Counted from the stretch's first letter, positions 1-5,428 are shown. The stretch is DNA of 6,889 nucleotides from Nanobdellota archaeon (GCA_018815145.1 JAHIYL010000029.1:1-6889), one strand, 5' to 3'. A program made the numbers and translations. The notes: generated by a model not told the origin, from the letters alone.

Positions 1-60
1 AAGGTATTAGAAGGTAATTTTAGGCCTCCAAAGCCAGATGCTGAACTAAAAGCTGCATAA
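1..60 (+). CDS. C-terminal end of an unidentified protein (partial)
   Basis: Frame 1 is open from the window edge to TAA at 58-60, while the other two plus frames stop within the first 15 bases. The visible 19 residues end in ...RPPKPDAELKAA, a proline- and charge-rich tail. This is too short to assign a family. It lies on the same strand as the oxygen-defence operon but is separated from it by about 200 bp containing a promoter, so it is probably a separate transcription unit. No strong hairpin or long T run follows it directly. Confidence 0.5.
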   Translation, partial: KVLEGNFRPPKPDAELKAA

Positions 61-119
61 GTAATTATTTCATTCTACCTATATTCTATTATGTCACTTT
101 TCCTTTGCAAAATTGACAA

Positions 120-192
120 ATTCTCAAAACGAGTACAAAAGATCAAAAGACTATATTTTAAAGGAAAACTTTGCCGTTTCCGTTTTGAGAAT
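120..192. promoter_or_regulatory. 12-bp perfect inverted repeat upstream of the oxygen-defence operon
   Basis: ATTCTCAAAACG at 120-131 is exactly complementary to CGTTTTGAGAAT at 181-192, with a 49-bp spacer. The right arm ends 8 bp before the TATA-like CATTTAAACA (201-210). A second TATA-like stretch, TATATTTTAAAG (about 152-163), lies inside the spacer. The arms start 61 bp apart, near six helical turns, so a regulator bound to both arms could loop the DNA. A role as RNA hairpin is less likely because no T run follows. The regulator is unknown; operator function is inference. Confidence 0.5.
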
Positions 193-200
193 AATCAAAA

Positions 201-210
201 CATTTAAACA
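201..210 (+). promoter_or_regulatory. Archaeal TATA box (box A) of the rubrerythrin operon
   Basis: CATTTAAACA fits an archaeal box A core (TTTAAA). It predicts a transcription start near 228-233 and a leader of about 30 nt that would carry the Shine-Dalgarno site AGGTGG at 253-258. An alternative box A is the TATATTTTA stretch at about 152-160, which would place the start within the right arm of the inverted repeat. No other promoter is obvious before 2435, so this one probably serves all four downstream genes. Confidence 0.5.
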
Positions 211-262
211 TGATTGACTTCTACAAATACTCTGATACAATAAAATGGACACAGGTGGTATA

Positions 263-706
263 ATGAACGAGAAACTCCAACAGATATTGAATATGGCAAT
301 CAAGGAAGAAGAGTTCTTTAAGAACTTCTATCTTGAGGCTGCTGAGAAAACAGATGTAGAAAGTGCAAAAGCTCTTCTTAAGAATCTTTCAGAGGCAGAA
401 GCAAGTCATAAAGAGCGGCTTGAGACCCTTGATTCTGAAAAACTAGGTGAACTTGTGATTGCTGACAAGATTGATGCGATTGATGTGGCTGAAGAGCTTG
501 CATTGACGCCAATCAATGAGTTTAACAGTTTAAAAGAGATTTTTGAATTTGCAATTAAGGCTGAAGCTAGTGCAAAGGATATGTATGAACGGCTTGGTGA
601 GAGTGTGGATGATGAAACTGCAAAAAAACTGTTCACACTGCTAGCATCAGAAGAAGAGAAGCATCATGACATGTTAGCTTCAGAGCTGGAAAAGATAGGC
701 ATATGA
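263..706 (+). CDS. Ferritin-like diiron protein, rubrerythrin family, without rubredoxin domain
   Basis: A 147-residue, almost wholly alpha-helical acidic protein with the paired diiron helices of the rubrerythrin/ferritin-like family. An EEEFFKNFY helix (E15-E17) and an E46-x-x-H49 motif (EAEASH) form the first half; E101 (KAEASAKDMYERL) and an EEExHH motif at 130-135 form the second. The C-terminal rubredoxin domain of classical rubrerythrin is absent, but a free rubredoxin follows immediately and is the likely electron donor. Expected role: cytoplasmic reduction of H2O2 (family knowledge), though an iron-binding role is possible. The ATG at 263 is preferred over the in-frame ATG at 245 because AGGTGG (253-258) stands 4 nt before it. 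First gene of a four-gene operon; the next start is 9 bp after its stop. Confidence 0.88.
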   Translation: MNEKLQQILNMAIKEEEFFKNFYLEAAEKTDVESAKALLKNLSEAEASHKERLETLDSEKLGELVIADKIDAIDVAEELALTPINEFNSLKEIFEFAIKAEASAKDMYERLGESVDDETAKKLFTLLASEEEKHHDMLASELEKIGI

Positions 707-715
707 GGTGAAATT

Positions 716-886
716 ATGGCAAAATACGAGTGCATGGTCTGTGGATATATTTATGATGAAGAGAAAGAAGGAACCAAATGGGAAGACCTTCCAGATGACT
801 GGAAATGCCCAGAATGTTTTGTAGGAAAAGATCAGTTCCAGAAGGTCGAAGAAGAAAAGACCGAGGAAAAAAGTGAAAGCAAATAA
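716..886 (+). CDS. Rubredoxin
   Basis: A 56-residue gene below common ORF length cut-offs. It has both rubredoxin iron knuckles, C6-x-x-C9-G-Y (CMVCGY) and C31-P-E-C34, with the family's acidic turn and DDWKCPEC segment between. The four cysteines bind one Fe(Cys)4 centre that carries single electrons. The usual rubredoxin loop is shortened: EEKEGTKWEDLPDDWKCP lacks the longer GD.dnGi.pGT.fe stretch. After the fold (about residue 43) comes a charged Glu/Lys tail, EEEKTEEKSESK, not needed for iron binding. GAGGTG at 705-710 lies 5 nt before the ATG. Its last 14 bases overlap the start of the flavodiiron gene. It most likely passes electrons to the ferritin-like protein, FprA and desulfoferrodoxin of the same operon. 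Confidence 0.95.
   Translation: MAKYECMVCGYIYDEEKEGTKWEDLPDDWKCPECFVGKDQFQKVEEEKTEEKSESK
863..866 (+). promoter_or_regulatory. Ribosome binding site deciding a GTG start inside rubredoxin
   Basis: GAGG lies within the last rubredoxin codons, 6 nt before the GTG at 873. It supports the GTG as the flavodiiron start, since the next in-frame ATG is far inside the conserved metallo-beta-lactamase domain. The 14-bp gene overlap suggests translational coupling. Confidence 0.6.
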
Positions 887-2033
887 GATTAAGGATGATG
901 TCTTTTGGCTAGGTGTAAACAGTCCTTCAAGTAGAGAATTTCATGGAATTTCCACACCTAGAGGGGGTTCATACAATTCATACCTTGTTCTTGATGAAAA
1001 ACCAACCATAATAGAAGGTACAGGCAAACCATTCATCCAAGAATATCTGAAATCATTGAAATCCAAGATCAACCCAGAGAAAATTGAGTACATTATCATT
1101 GATCATGCTGAACCAGATCATGCTGGTGCAATCAATGAGATCAAAGAAGTCTGCTCAAATGCAAAGATTGTATGCACTGAGAAATGCAAAGATTTCTTGA
1201 TAGCTGCGTTTGGAGTACAGTCTGAATTTGTCATTGTAAAAGAAGGTGATGAACTTAATATTGGCAAACGTACATTCAAGTTTTTCCCTGACCCAATGGT
1301 TCATTGGCCAGAGACCATGATGAGCTATCTTGTGGAGGAGAAGATGCTGTTCTCAGCAGACTTATTCGGTACAGAGATCAGTCATGAAAAACTGTTTGCT
1401 GATGAGATGAAACCATTTCAGGAAATAACAAGGGATTATTTTGCGATTGTCATGAGGCATTATGCAATACCAGTCCAAAAAGCGATTGAGAAGGCAAGAA
1501 CTTTGGAGATCGAATACATACTCTCATCGCATGGACCAATTTATAGACAGAATGTGCAGAGTATCATGGACTATTATTACAAACTTGCAACCGAGCCAGA
1601 AGAGAACAAGGTTGCAATATTTTATTACTCAATCTGGCATTCATCTGAGAAGATGGCTGATGAGATCGCAAAAGGGGTTGAAGAAGCTGGAAGCGTTGCA
1701 GTAAAATATGATATTAATCAATCAAACTTTGTGAGAATGATGGCAGAGGCCATGACCTCAAAAGCAATTGCTTTAGGATCCTTGACTCTGTTTGCAGGAC
1801 ACCATCCTCTATTTAATGCATTTTTTGATTTTTTACAGCTTAATAATCAACCTGGTAAGAAAGCAGGTGTATTTGGAACATATGGTTGGGTATCCGAGGC
1901 TGTTCCAAAGCTCAAGCAGAAACTAATGGATCTGAAGTATGATATGATTGGTGACGTTGATATGCGCTTTGGTCCAAAGACTGATAAGGACTTATTAAGA
2001 TTGCGTGAATTAGGAAAAAAATTAGCCGAATGA
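873..2033 (+). CDS. fprA: Flavodiiron protein, FprA type (O2/NO reductase)
   Basis: 386 residues, the normal length of the two-domain family. The N-terminal metallo-beta-lactamase-like domain (about 1-245) has all diiron ligands in order: H78-x-E80-x-D82-H83 (HAEPDH), H144 (MVHWPETM), D163 (SADLFG) and H220 (SSHGP). The C-terminal flavodoxin domain (about 246-386) has the FMN phosphate loop YYSIWHSSEKMA (251-262), a GSLTLFAGHHPLF loop (302-314) where many relatives have GSPT, and FGTYGWV (334-340). Such proteins reduce O2 to water or NO to N2O in the cytoplasm, taking electrons from rubredoxin (or F420H2 in methanogen versions; which applies here cannot be told). The start is GTG, overlapping rubredoxin and preceded by GAGG. 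Desulfoferrodoxin follows after 10 bp. Confidence 0.95.
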   Translation: MKANKIKDDVFWLGVNSPSSREFHGISTPRGGSYNSYLVLDEKPTIIEGTGKPFIQEYLKSLKSKINPEKIEYIIIDHAEPDHAGAINEIKEVCSNAKIVCTEKCKDFLIAAFGVQSEFVIVKEGDELNIGKRTFKFFPDPMVHWPETMMSYLVEEKMLFSADLFGTEISHEKLFADEMKPFQEITRDYFAIVMRHYAIPVQKAIEKARTLEIEYILSSHGPIYRQNVQSIMDYYYKLATEPEENKVAIFYYSIWHSSEKMADEIAKGVEEAGSVAVKYDINQSNFVRMMAEAMTSKAIALGSLTLFAGHHPLFNAFFDFLQLNNQPGKKAGVFGTYGWVSEAVPKLKQKLMDLKYDMIGDVDMRFGPKTDKDLLRLRELGKKLAE

Positions 2034-2043
2034 GGTAATGAAA

Positions 2044-2427
2044 ATGGCAGAAAAAATGGGAATATACAAATGTGAAATTTGTGGAAATGTAGTTGGCGTA
2101 CTTGAAGCACATGAAGGAGAGCTTGTATGCTGTGAAAAACCAATGGTTTTACAGGAAGAGAAGACTGCAGCACAAGAGGGAAAGGAAAAGCATGTTCCAG
2201 TGATTGAGAAAACAGATAGTGGAGTAAAAGTAACAGTTGGAAGTGTAAATCATCCAATGGAAGACAAACATTACATTGTTATCATCCAGTTGATGAAAGG
2301 TGACAAGATGTTAACATGCAAGAAACTATTTCCAGGAGATGAACCAGTTGCTGAATTCAATGTAGAATACAGCGATGATTTGGTTGCTAGAGAATATTGC
2401 AACTTACATGGCTTGTGGAAAAGTTAA
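2044..2427 (+). CDS. dfx: Desulfoferrodoxin (2Fe superoxide reductase)
   Basis: 127 residues with two domains. The N-terminal desulforedoxin domain has C10-x-x-C13 and adjacent C29-C30, giving a rubredoxin-like Fe(Cys)4 centre I. The C-terminal superoxide reductase domain has the centre II ligands H50 (EKHVPVIE, with the conserved E48-K49 just before), H70 and H76 (NHPMEDKH), C119 and H122 (CNLHGLW). All catalytic residues are intact. It reduces superoxide to H2O2 without making O2, using electrons normally supplied by rubredoxin; the peroxide can then be handled by the ferritin-like protein of the operon. ATG 2044 is chosen over ATG 2038 because GAGGT (2032-2036) is 7 nt before the former but only 1 nt before the latter. 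Last gene of the operon. Confidence 0.95.
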   Translation: MAEKMGIYKCEICGNVVGVLEAHEGELVCCEKPMVLQEEKTAAQEGKEKHVPVIEKTDSGVKVTVGSVNHPMEDKHYIVIIQLMKGDKMLTCKKLFPGDEPVAEFNVEYSDDLVAREYCNLHGLWKS

Positions 2428-2434
2428 ATAACAG

Positions 2435-2440
2435 TATAAA
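2435..2440 (+). promoter_or_regulatory. TATA box for the glycosylase/membrane regulator unit
   Basis: TATAAA lies 8 bp past the desulfoferrodoxin stop. It predicts a start near 2462-2466, at the right edge of the palindrome 2446-2466, giving a leader of about 18 nt without a Shine-Dalgarno site before ATG 2482. Read-through from the upstream operon is the alternative. Confidence 0.45.
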
Positions 2441-2445
2441 TCATT

Positions 2446-2477
2446 TGCGACAACAATGTTGTCGCACATTCTTTTTT
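2446..2477 (+). terminator. Perfect 9-bp stem, 3-nt loop and T6: terminator or operator palindrome
   Basis: TGCGACAAC (2446-2454), loop AAT, GTTGTCGCA (2458-2466), then CATTC and six T (2472-2477). As RNA it is a stable hairpin followed closely by U residues, in the right place to end the operon transcript. As DNA it is a symmetric dimer-type site centred one helical turn apart and covering the predicted start of the next unit, so it may instead, or also, be a repressor operator. Confidence 0.6.
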
Positions 2478-2481
2478 GAAA

Positions 2482-3129
2482 ATGGTACTAGATGAAGTCA
2501 TAAATTTAAAGAAAACATCGATAAAGAAACAAGTAGATACTCGACTAAAACAATTCAAATCTTTCCAGAGCAAACCATCCAAAGAATGGTTTTCAGAACT
2601 GTGTTTCTGCATTCTGACCGCCAATTCAAAAGCATTAACTGCTATTAATATCCAGAATGAGTTGGGTGCAGTTGGATTCTGTGACCTTTCTGAAAAAGAC
2701 CTTGTCAATACCATACAGAAAAACAAGCATCGCTTCCACAACAACAAGGCAAAGTATATTGTGGAAGCAAGATGTCATGTTGATATAAAGAAGAAGATTG
2801 CAAACCAAATAAAAGAGGGTGGAAAAGGTTCTGGTGGAGAAATGTTTGCTCGAGAATGGCTCGTGAAAAACATAAAAGGCATTGGTTACAAAGAATCAAG
2901 CCATTTCTTAAGAAATGTGGGGTATCAAAACCTTGCGATTCTAGACAGGCACATCATAAACCTCATGTTGGACCACAAACTAATCAAGGACAAGCCCAAA
3001 GCACTAACCAAGAAGAACTATCTTGAGATTGAGAAGAAATTCTCTAAACTTGCACAAAGTATTAAAATGAATTGTGCTGAACTAGATCTATACATGTGGT
3101 ATATCAAAACAGGTAAGGTGCTCAAATGA
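2482..3129 (+). CDS. ogg: N-glycosylase/DNA lyase, archaeal Ogg2 type (8-oxoguanine repair)
   Basis: 215 residues, normal for the Ogg2 branch of the helix-hairpin-helix glycosylases. The HhH motif is KGIGYKESSHFLRNVG (132-147) with the catalytic lysine at K137 and the catalytic aspartate at D155 (AILDRHI), the spacing expected for a bifunctional glycosylase/beta-lyase. ELCFCILTANSKA (39-51) and the C-terminal AELDLYMWYIKTGKV (199-213) also match the family. It excises 8-oxoguanine, the main oxidised base, and nicks the abasic site. ATG 2482 is taken rather than the in-frame TTG at 2476, which lies in the T run of the upstream hairpin. The C-terminus overlaps the next gene as ATGA, so the two are co-translated. 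Its place next to O2/superoxide detoxification genes fits oxidative-damage repair. Confidence 0.9.
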   Translation: MVLDEVINLKKTSIKKQVDTRLKQFKSFQSKPSKEWFSELCFCILTANSKALTAINIQNELGAVGFCDLSEKDLVNTIQKNKHRFHNNKAKYIVEARCHVDIKKKIANQIKEGGKGSGGEMFAREWLVKNIKGIGYKESSHFLRNVGYQNLAILDRHIINLMLDHKLIKDKPKALTKKNYLEIEKKFSKLAQSIKMNCAELDLYMWYIKTGKVLK

Positions 3130-3668
3130 ACCAGAAACAAATCGGAATCATCCTCATTGTAATCGGTATAGCTCTCACAATATTTGTCTTCATGGCTAAA
3201 GAAAAAGAGGATAAGATTATCAGACAGATGGTCATGGACAAAGGATCCTGCTTTCTTGACGATGGTACCTGTCTGCATGACGACAGAGATTATTCTATGT
3301 ACATATTCGGATGGGTCATTTCTGTTAGTCTGCTATTATTTGGAATCTACTTGACATTTTTTGATAAAACACAGCAAGTACTAGCTGAGCACCAAGTTAA
3401 AGTATCTTCTGCCTTGAGGGAGGCCAAGAAACACGAGACCAAGAATGGACGGTTCAATGCATTTTTGAGCGGATTCTCCGAGGAAGAACAAACCATACTC
3501 AAAGCCATAAAAGAGCAGGAAGGAATAAAGCAATCAACTCTACGCTTTAGGACTGGTATGTCAAAGACCAAACTTTCTCTGCTTCTTAAGTCTTTAGAAG
3601 AGAGAAACATCATAAGTAGAAAACCTGCAGGCAAGACAAACGAAGTTTTCTTGAGGAAAAAGTATTAG
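3126..3668 (+). CDS. Two-TM membrane protein with external Cys pair and cytoplasmic winged helix
   Basis: 180 residues. TM1 is about 5-23 (GIILIVIGIALTIFVFMA), followed by a loop of about 35 residues with C42 and C49 in GSCFLDDGTCLHDDRD; TM2 is about 58-78. The rest is soluble: a charged linker (about 80-115) and a winged-helix domain (about 117-180) with EEQTILKAIKEQEGI, a recognition-type helix MSKTKLSLLLKSLEER, and a wing NIISRKPAGKTNEVFLRKK. The domain order resembles archaeal membrane-anchored MarR-like/wHTH transcription regulators; topology would place the Cys pair outside and the DNA-binding end inside. ATG overlaps the ogg stop (ATGA) and AGGTG sits 5 nt upstream. A redox- or metal-sensing role is inference from the cysteines and neighbours. 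No characterised homologue is recognised. Confidence 0.8.
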   Translation: MNQKQIGIILIVIGIALTIFVFMAKEKEDKIIRQMVMDKGSCFLDDGTCLHDDRDYSMYIFGWVISVSLLLFGIYLTFFDKTQQVLAEHQVKVSSALREAKKHETKNGRFNAFLSGFSEEEQTILKAIKEQEGIKQSTLRFRTGMSKTKLSLLLKSLEERNIISRKPAGKTNEVFLRKKY

Positions 3669-3681
3669 GAAATCATATTAA

Positions 3682-3704
3682 TAGCCCAGGCAGGGCTACT
3701 TTTT
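3682..3704 (+). terminator. Hairpin terminator after the winged-helix gene
   Basis: TAGCCC (3682-3687), loop AGGCA, GGGCTA (3693-3698), then CTTTTT. A 6-bp GC-rich stem with a T tail 13 bp past the stop is a good terminator for the ogg/winged-helix unit. A near-copy occurs at 4722-4745. Confidence 0.7.
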
Positions 3705-3730
3705 CATCTTCAAACCCATGTTTAACAAAG

Positions 3731-3740
3731 CTTTTTTAAA
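3731..3740 (+). promoter_or_regulatory. TATA box for the tspO/PDG unit
   Basis: CTTTTTTAAA, centre near 3736, is about 29 bp before ATG 3765. No Shine-Dalgarno site precedes that ATG, so a leaderless or near-leaderless mRNA is expected. Confidence 0.55.
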
Positions 3741-3764
3741 ACAACTTAACCTTACCTATTGATA

Positions 3765-4223
3765 ATGAAGAACATCTGGAAATTGGTAGTATCGATATTG
3801 ATTCCACTAGTGGCAAGTGTTATAGGCGGCCTTTTTACTGCTAGTTCAGTCTCAACGTGGTATTTGGAACTCGCCAAACCAAGTTTTAATCCACCCAGCT
3901 GGATTTTCGGGCCTGTTTGGACAATTCTCTATCTGCTCATGGGAATCTCATTGTATCTTGTTTGGATCAAAAAAAATGATAAGCTTGCCTTCACAATATT
4001 CGGGGTTCAGCTGTTTCTCAATGTGTTATGGTCAATACTCTTTTTTGGATTGAAACAACCATTGTTTGCTTTTATTGAAATTGTGATTCTTTGGATAGCA
4101 ATCCTTATTATGCTACTTCGATTCTACAGGATAAACAGACTTTCAGCGTATCTAAACATACCTTACATTTTATGGGTGAGTTTTGCCTCAATTCTGAATC
4201 TTGCAATATTCATCTTGAACTAA
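3765..4223 (+). CDS. tspO: TspO/MBR family tryptophan-rich membrane protein
   Basis: 152 residues with five predicted membrane helices (about 7-25, 49-68, 76-96, 99-119, 125-149), the standard TspO/peripheral benzodiazepine receptor layout. Family signatures: W32-Y33 and KPSFNPPSWIFGPVWTILY (38-56) with M59-G60, Q82...N86...W89-S90...FF (93-94), and PY (133-134)..W137..A141..LN (144-145). TspO proteins bind porphyrins and heme-type tetrapyrroles and in bacteria are tied to oxygen, light and oxidative stress responses; the exact activity is unsettled even in studied members. ATG 3765 is chosen over TTG 3759 because the TATA box at 3731-3740 predicts transcription starting about there. The next gene starts after one base, so they share an mRNA. 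Confidence 0.93.
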   Translation: MKNIWKLVVSILIPLVASVIGGLFTASSVSTWYLELAKPSFNPPSWIFGPVWTILYLLMGISLYLVWIKKNDKLAFTIFGVQLFLNVLWSILFFGLKQPLFAFIEIVILWIAILIMLLRFYRINRLSAYLNIPYILWVSFASILNLAIFILN

Positions 4224-4224
4224 A

Positions 4225-4647
4225 ATGGTCAGAATTAACTTGATAGATCCAAGAAGATTGGCTGATCAGCATCTAATCGCAGAGTATAATGAGATATTGA
4301 TGATTTTTGGTTATGTTAGCAAATACCCAAAATTAGGCATTATTTCTACCAAATATACTTTGGGGAAAGGGCATATGATATTTTTCAAGAATAAATTAAA
4401 ATATCTAAAGAAAAGACATGAACTGATAAAAAGGGAGATGAAAATAAGAGGATTTAATGCAACTAAGACCATTAATCTTGCTAAGTTTGATAAAATACTA
4501 ATTCGTGACTGGTGGGCCTCTGAAGAGGATATTAAAATAATAAAAGAAAGATTGATAACTAAAATCAATTCAAAACCCAGATTCTATAGGTACTACGGAA
4601 AGATTATGTCTAAGAAATTTCTAATTGATTTAATAAACACGCAGTAG
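4225..4647 (+). CDS. Pyrimidine-dimer DNA glycosylase/AP lyase, T4 endonuclease V (DenV) family
   Basis: 140 residues, close to the 138 of T4 endonuclease V, and alignable nearly end to end from memory: VRINLIDPRRLADQHLIAEY against T4 TRINL..SELADQHLMAEY, LGKGHMIFFKNKLKYLKKR (46-64) against LGAGHVTFFYDKLEFLRKR, and FYRYYGK (120-126) against WYKYYGK. The catalytic glutamate E23, R3, Q15 and H16 are kept. The N-terminal amine that attacks the sugar would be on Val2 instead of Thr2 after Met removal, and T4 R22 and R26 are N22 and M26 here. The family cuts cyclobutane pyrimidine dimers. Start is 1 bp after the tspO stop. The gene is clearly more AT-rich than its neighbours (15 G+C in 60 at 4441-4500 versus 24 in 60 at 421-480), hinting at viral or other foreign origin. 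Confidence 0.9.
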   Translation: MVRINLIDPRRLADQHLIAEYNEILMIFGYVSKYPKLGIISTKYTLGKGHMIFFKNKLKYLKKRHELIKREMKIRGFNATKTINLAKFDKILIRDWWASEEDIKIIKERLITKINSKPRFYRYYGKIMSKKFLIDLINTQ

Positions 4648-4721
4648 TTTCATGGGACTTATCTCTTCGTACTAAAAAAGGACAACCATTCCAAAACCCT
4701 CTTTTTTAACAAAAAACACCC

Positions 4722-4745
4722 TAGCTCGGGCGGGCTACTTTCTTT
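4722..4745 (+). terminator. Hairpin terminator after the PDG gene
   Basis: TAGCTC (4722-4727), loop GGGC, GGGCTA (4732-4737; one G-T pair), then CTTTCTTTTA. It lies 75 bp past the PDG stop and ends the tspO/PDG transcript. A T6 run at 4702-4707 is a possible earlier stop point. The 3' half GGGCTACTTT is the same as in the hairpin at 3682-3704. Confidence 0.6.
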
Positions 4746-4756
4746 TACTCAAAAAA

Positions 4757-4770
4757 TGTACTATAATACA
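4757..4770. promoter_or_regulatory. Near-perfect 14-bp palindrome upstream of the Lrp-type regulator
   Basis: TGTACTATAATACA is symmetric except for one base pair (positions 5 and 10). A related half-site, TTGTATATA, follows at 4776-4784. Both lie 45-75 bp upstream of the TATA box of the Lrp/AsnC-like gene. Lrp-family proteins commonly control their own promoters through AT-rich imperfect palindromes, so this is a candidate autoregulatory site; this is inference. Confidence 0.4.
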
Positions 4771-4828
4771 AAAAATTGTATATATGCCCCAAGAAACGGC
4801 ACTGAATAACCAATGAAATGTGAGAACA

Positions 4829-4836
4829 TTTTTAAA
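4829..4836 (+). promoter_or_regulatory. TATA box of the Lrp/AsnC-type gene
   Basis: TTTTTAAA is centred about 29 bp before ATG 4862. GAGGG at 4853-4857 also stands 4 nt before the ATG, so the transcript could be leadered from a start near 4855 or effectively leaderless. Confidence 0.5.
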
Positions 4837-4861
4837 CTGATTTCCTATACTAGAGGGAATC

Positions 4862-5419
4862 ATGAAGCCTCGCGATCCAGAAAATCCTAAGCTTACAAAG
4901 CATGATCAGGAGGTGCTTAAAAGCATCATTCAACATGCTAAGATTCCGGATAGTGATATTGCCCAGAAGATGGGATTGTCTCCGCAGGCAGTCTTTAAGA
5001 TACGTCATAAGCTGGAGGAAAGCGGCATTATCAAAGGATACCAACCTGTCTTGGACCTCAAGAAGTTAGGTATTCACATTATGGTTTTCATAGTTATCAA
5101 GTTGCATTCTGTAGTGTGGGAAGAATACTCTGATGATGAGATCTCTGAGCGCATCAGGAAGATACCGTATGTTATTAATGCATATAGAATCGTAGAGGCA
5201 AAAGCAAGCCATATTCTCTTGATGGGTTTTCGTGATATTGAACAGATGAACAGACATGTAACTCGGATACAAACCAAGTTTTCAAGAGAGATTGATATAA
5301 TACACATATATCCATTCTCCACCGAAAAAGTAATTACTCAGTCACATATTGGACTACTATATGAGATTCTCGACAAAAAAGAGTTTCCAATGGATGAATT
5401 CTTCTTAAAGAAAAAGTAA
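4862..5419 (+). CDS. Lrp/AsnC family transcriptional regulator
   Basis: 185 residues. The N-terminal winged helix (about 10-62) has the family pattern LTKHDQEVLKSI, the HTH DSDIAQKMGLSPQAVFKIRHKLEESG (30-55) and IIKGYQPVLDLKKLG (56-70). Residues about 71-153 form the alpha/beta effector and oligomerisation (RAM/AsnC) domain: HIMVFIVIKL, a variable helix, VINAYRIVEAKASHILLMGF and IIHIYPFSTEKV. About 30 C-terminal residues, ending FPMDEFFLKKK, go beyond the usual length near 150. Such proteins form octamers and control amino-acid metabolism, stress or redox genes; the ligand cannot be read from the sequence. It faces the zinc-ribbon gene with only 9 bp between stops. Confidence 0.88.
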   Translation: MKPRDPENPKLTKHDQEVLKSIIQHAKIPDSDIAQKMGLSPQAVFKIRHKLEESGIIKGYQPVLDLKKLGIHIMVFIVIKLHSVVWEEYSDDEISERIRKIPYVINAYRIVEAKASHILLMGFRDIEQMNRHVTRIQTKFSREIDIIHIYPFSTEKVITQSHIGLLYEILDKKEFPMDEFFLKKK

Positions 5420-5428
5420 AATAAGCTA

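Noticed and set aside
132..180. CRISPR-like or tandem repeat in the spacer of the inverted repeat
   Set aside because: CAAAAGA-like and CCGTTT-like words recur only once or twice without regular spacing; ordinary AT-rich promoter sequence.
245..262. ATG at 245 as start of the ferritin-like protein, adding six residues
   Set aside because: The Shine-Dalgarno site AGGTGG (253-258) lies after it and is correctly spaced for ATG 263.
1847..2257. 136-codon open frame on the minus strand across the end of fprA and dfx
   Set aside because: It is antisense to two genes with complete catalytic motifs, and its product is a low-complexity Leu/Phe/Ser/His sequence typical of a shadow frame.
5074..5322. 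Minus-strand open frames inside the Lrp-type gene
   Set aside because: The plus frame encodes a full Lrp/AsnC protein; the antisense frames show no domain features or ribosome sites.
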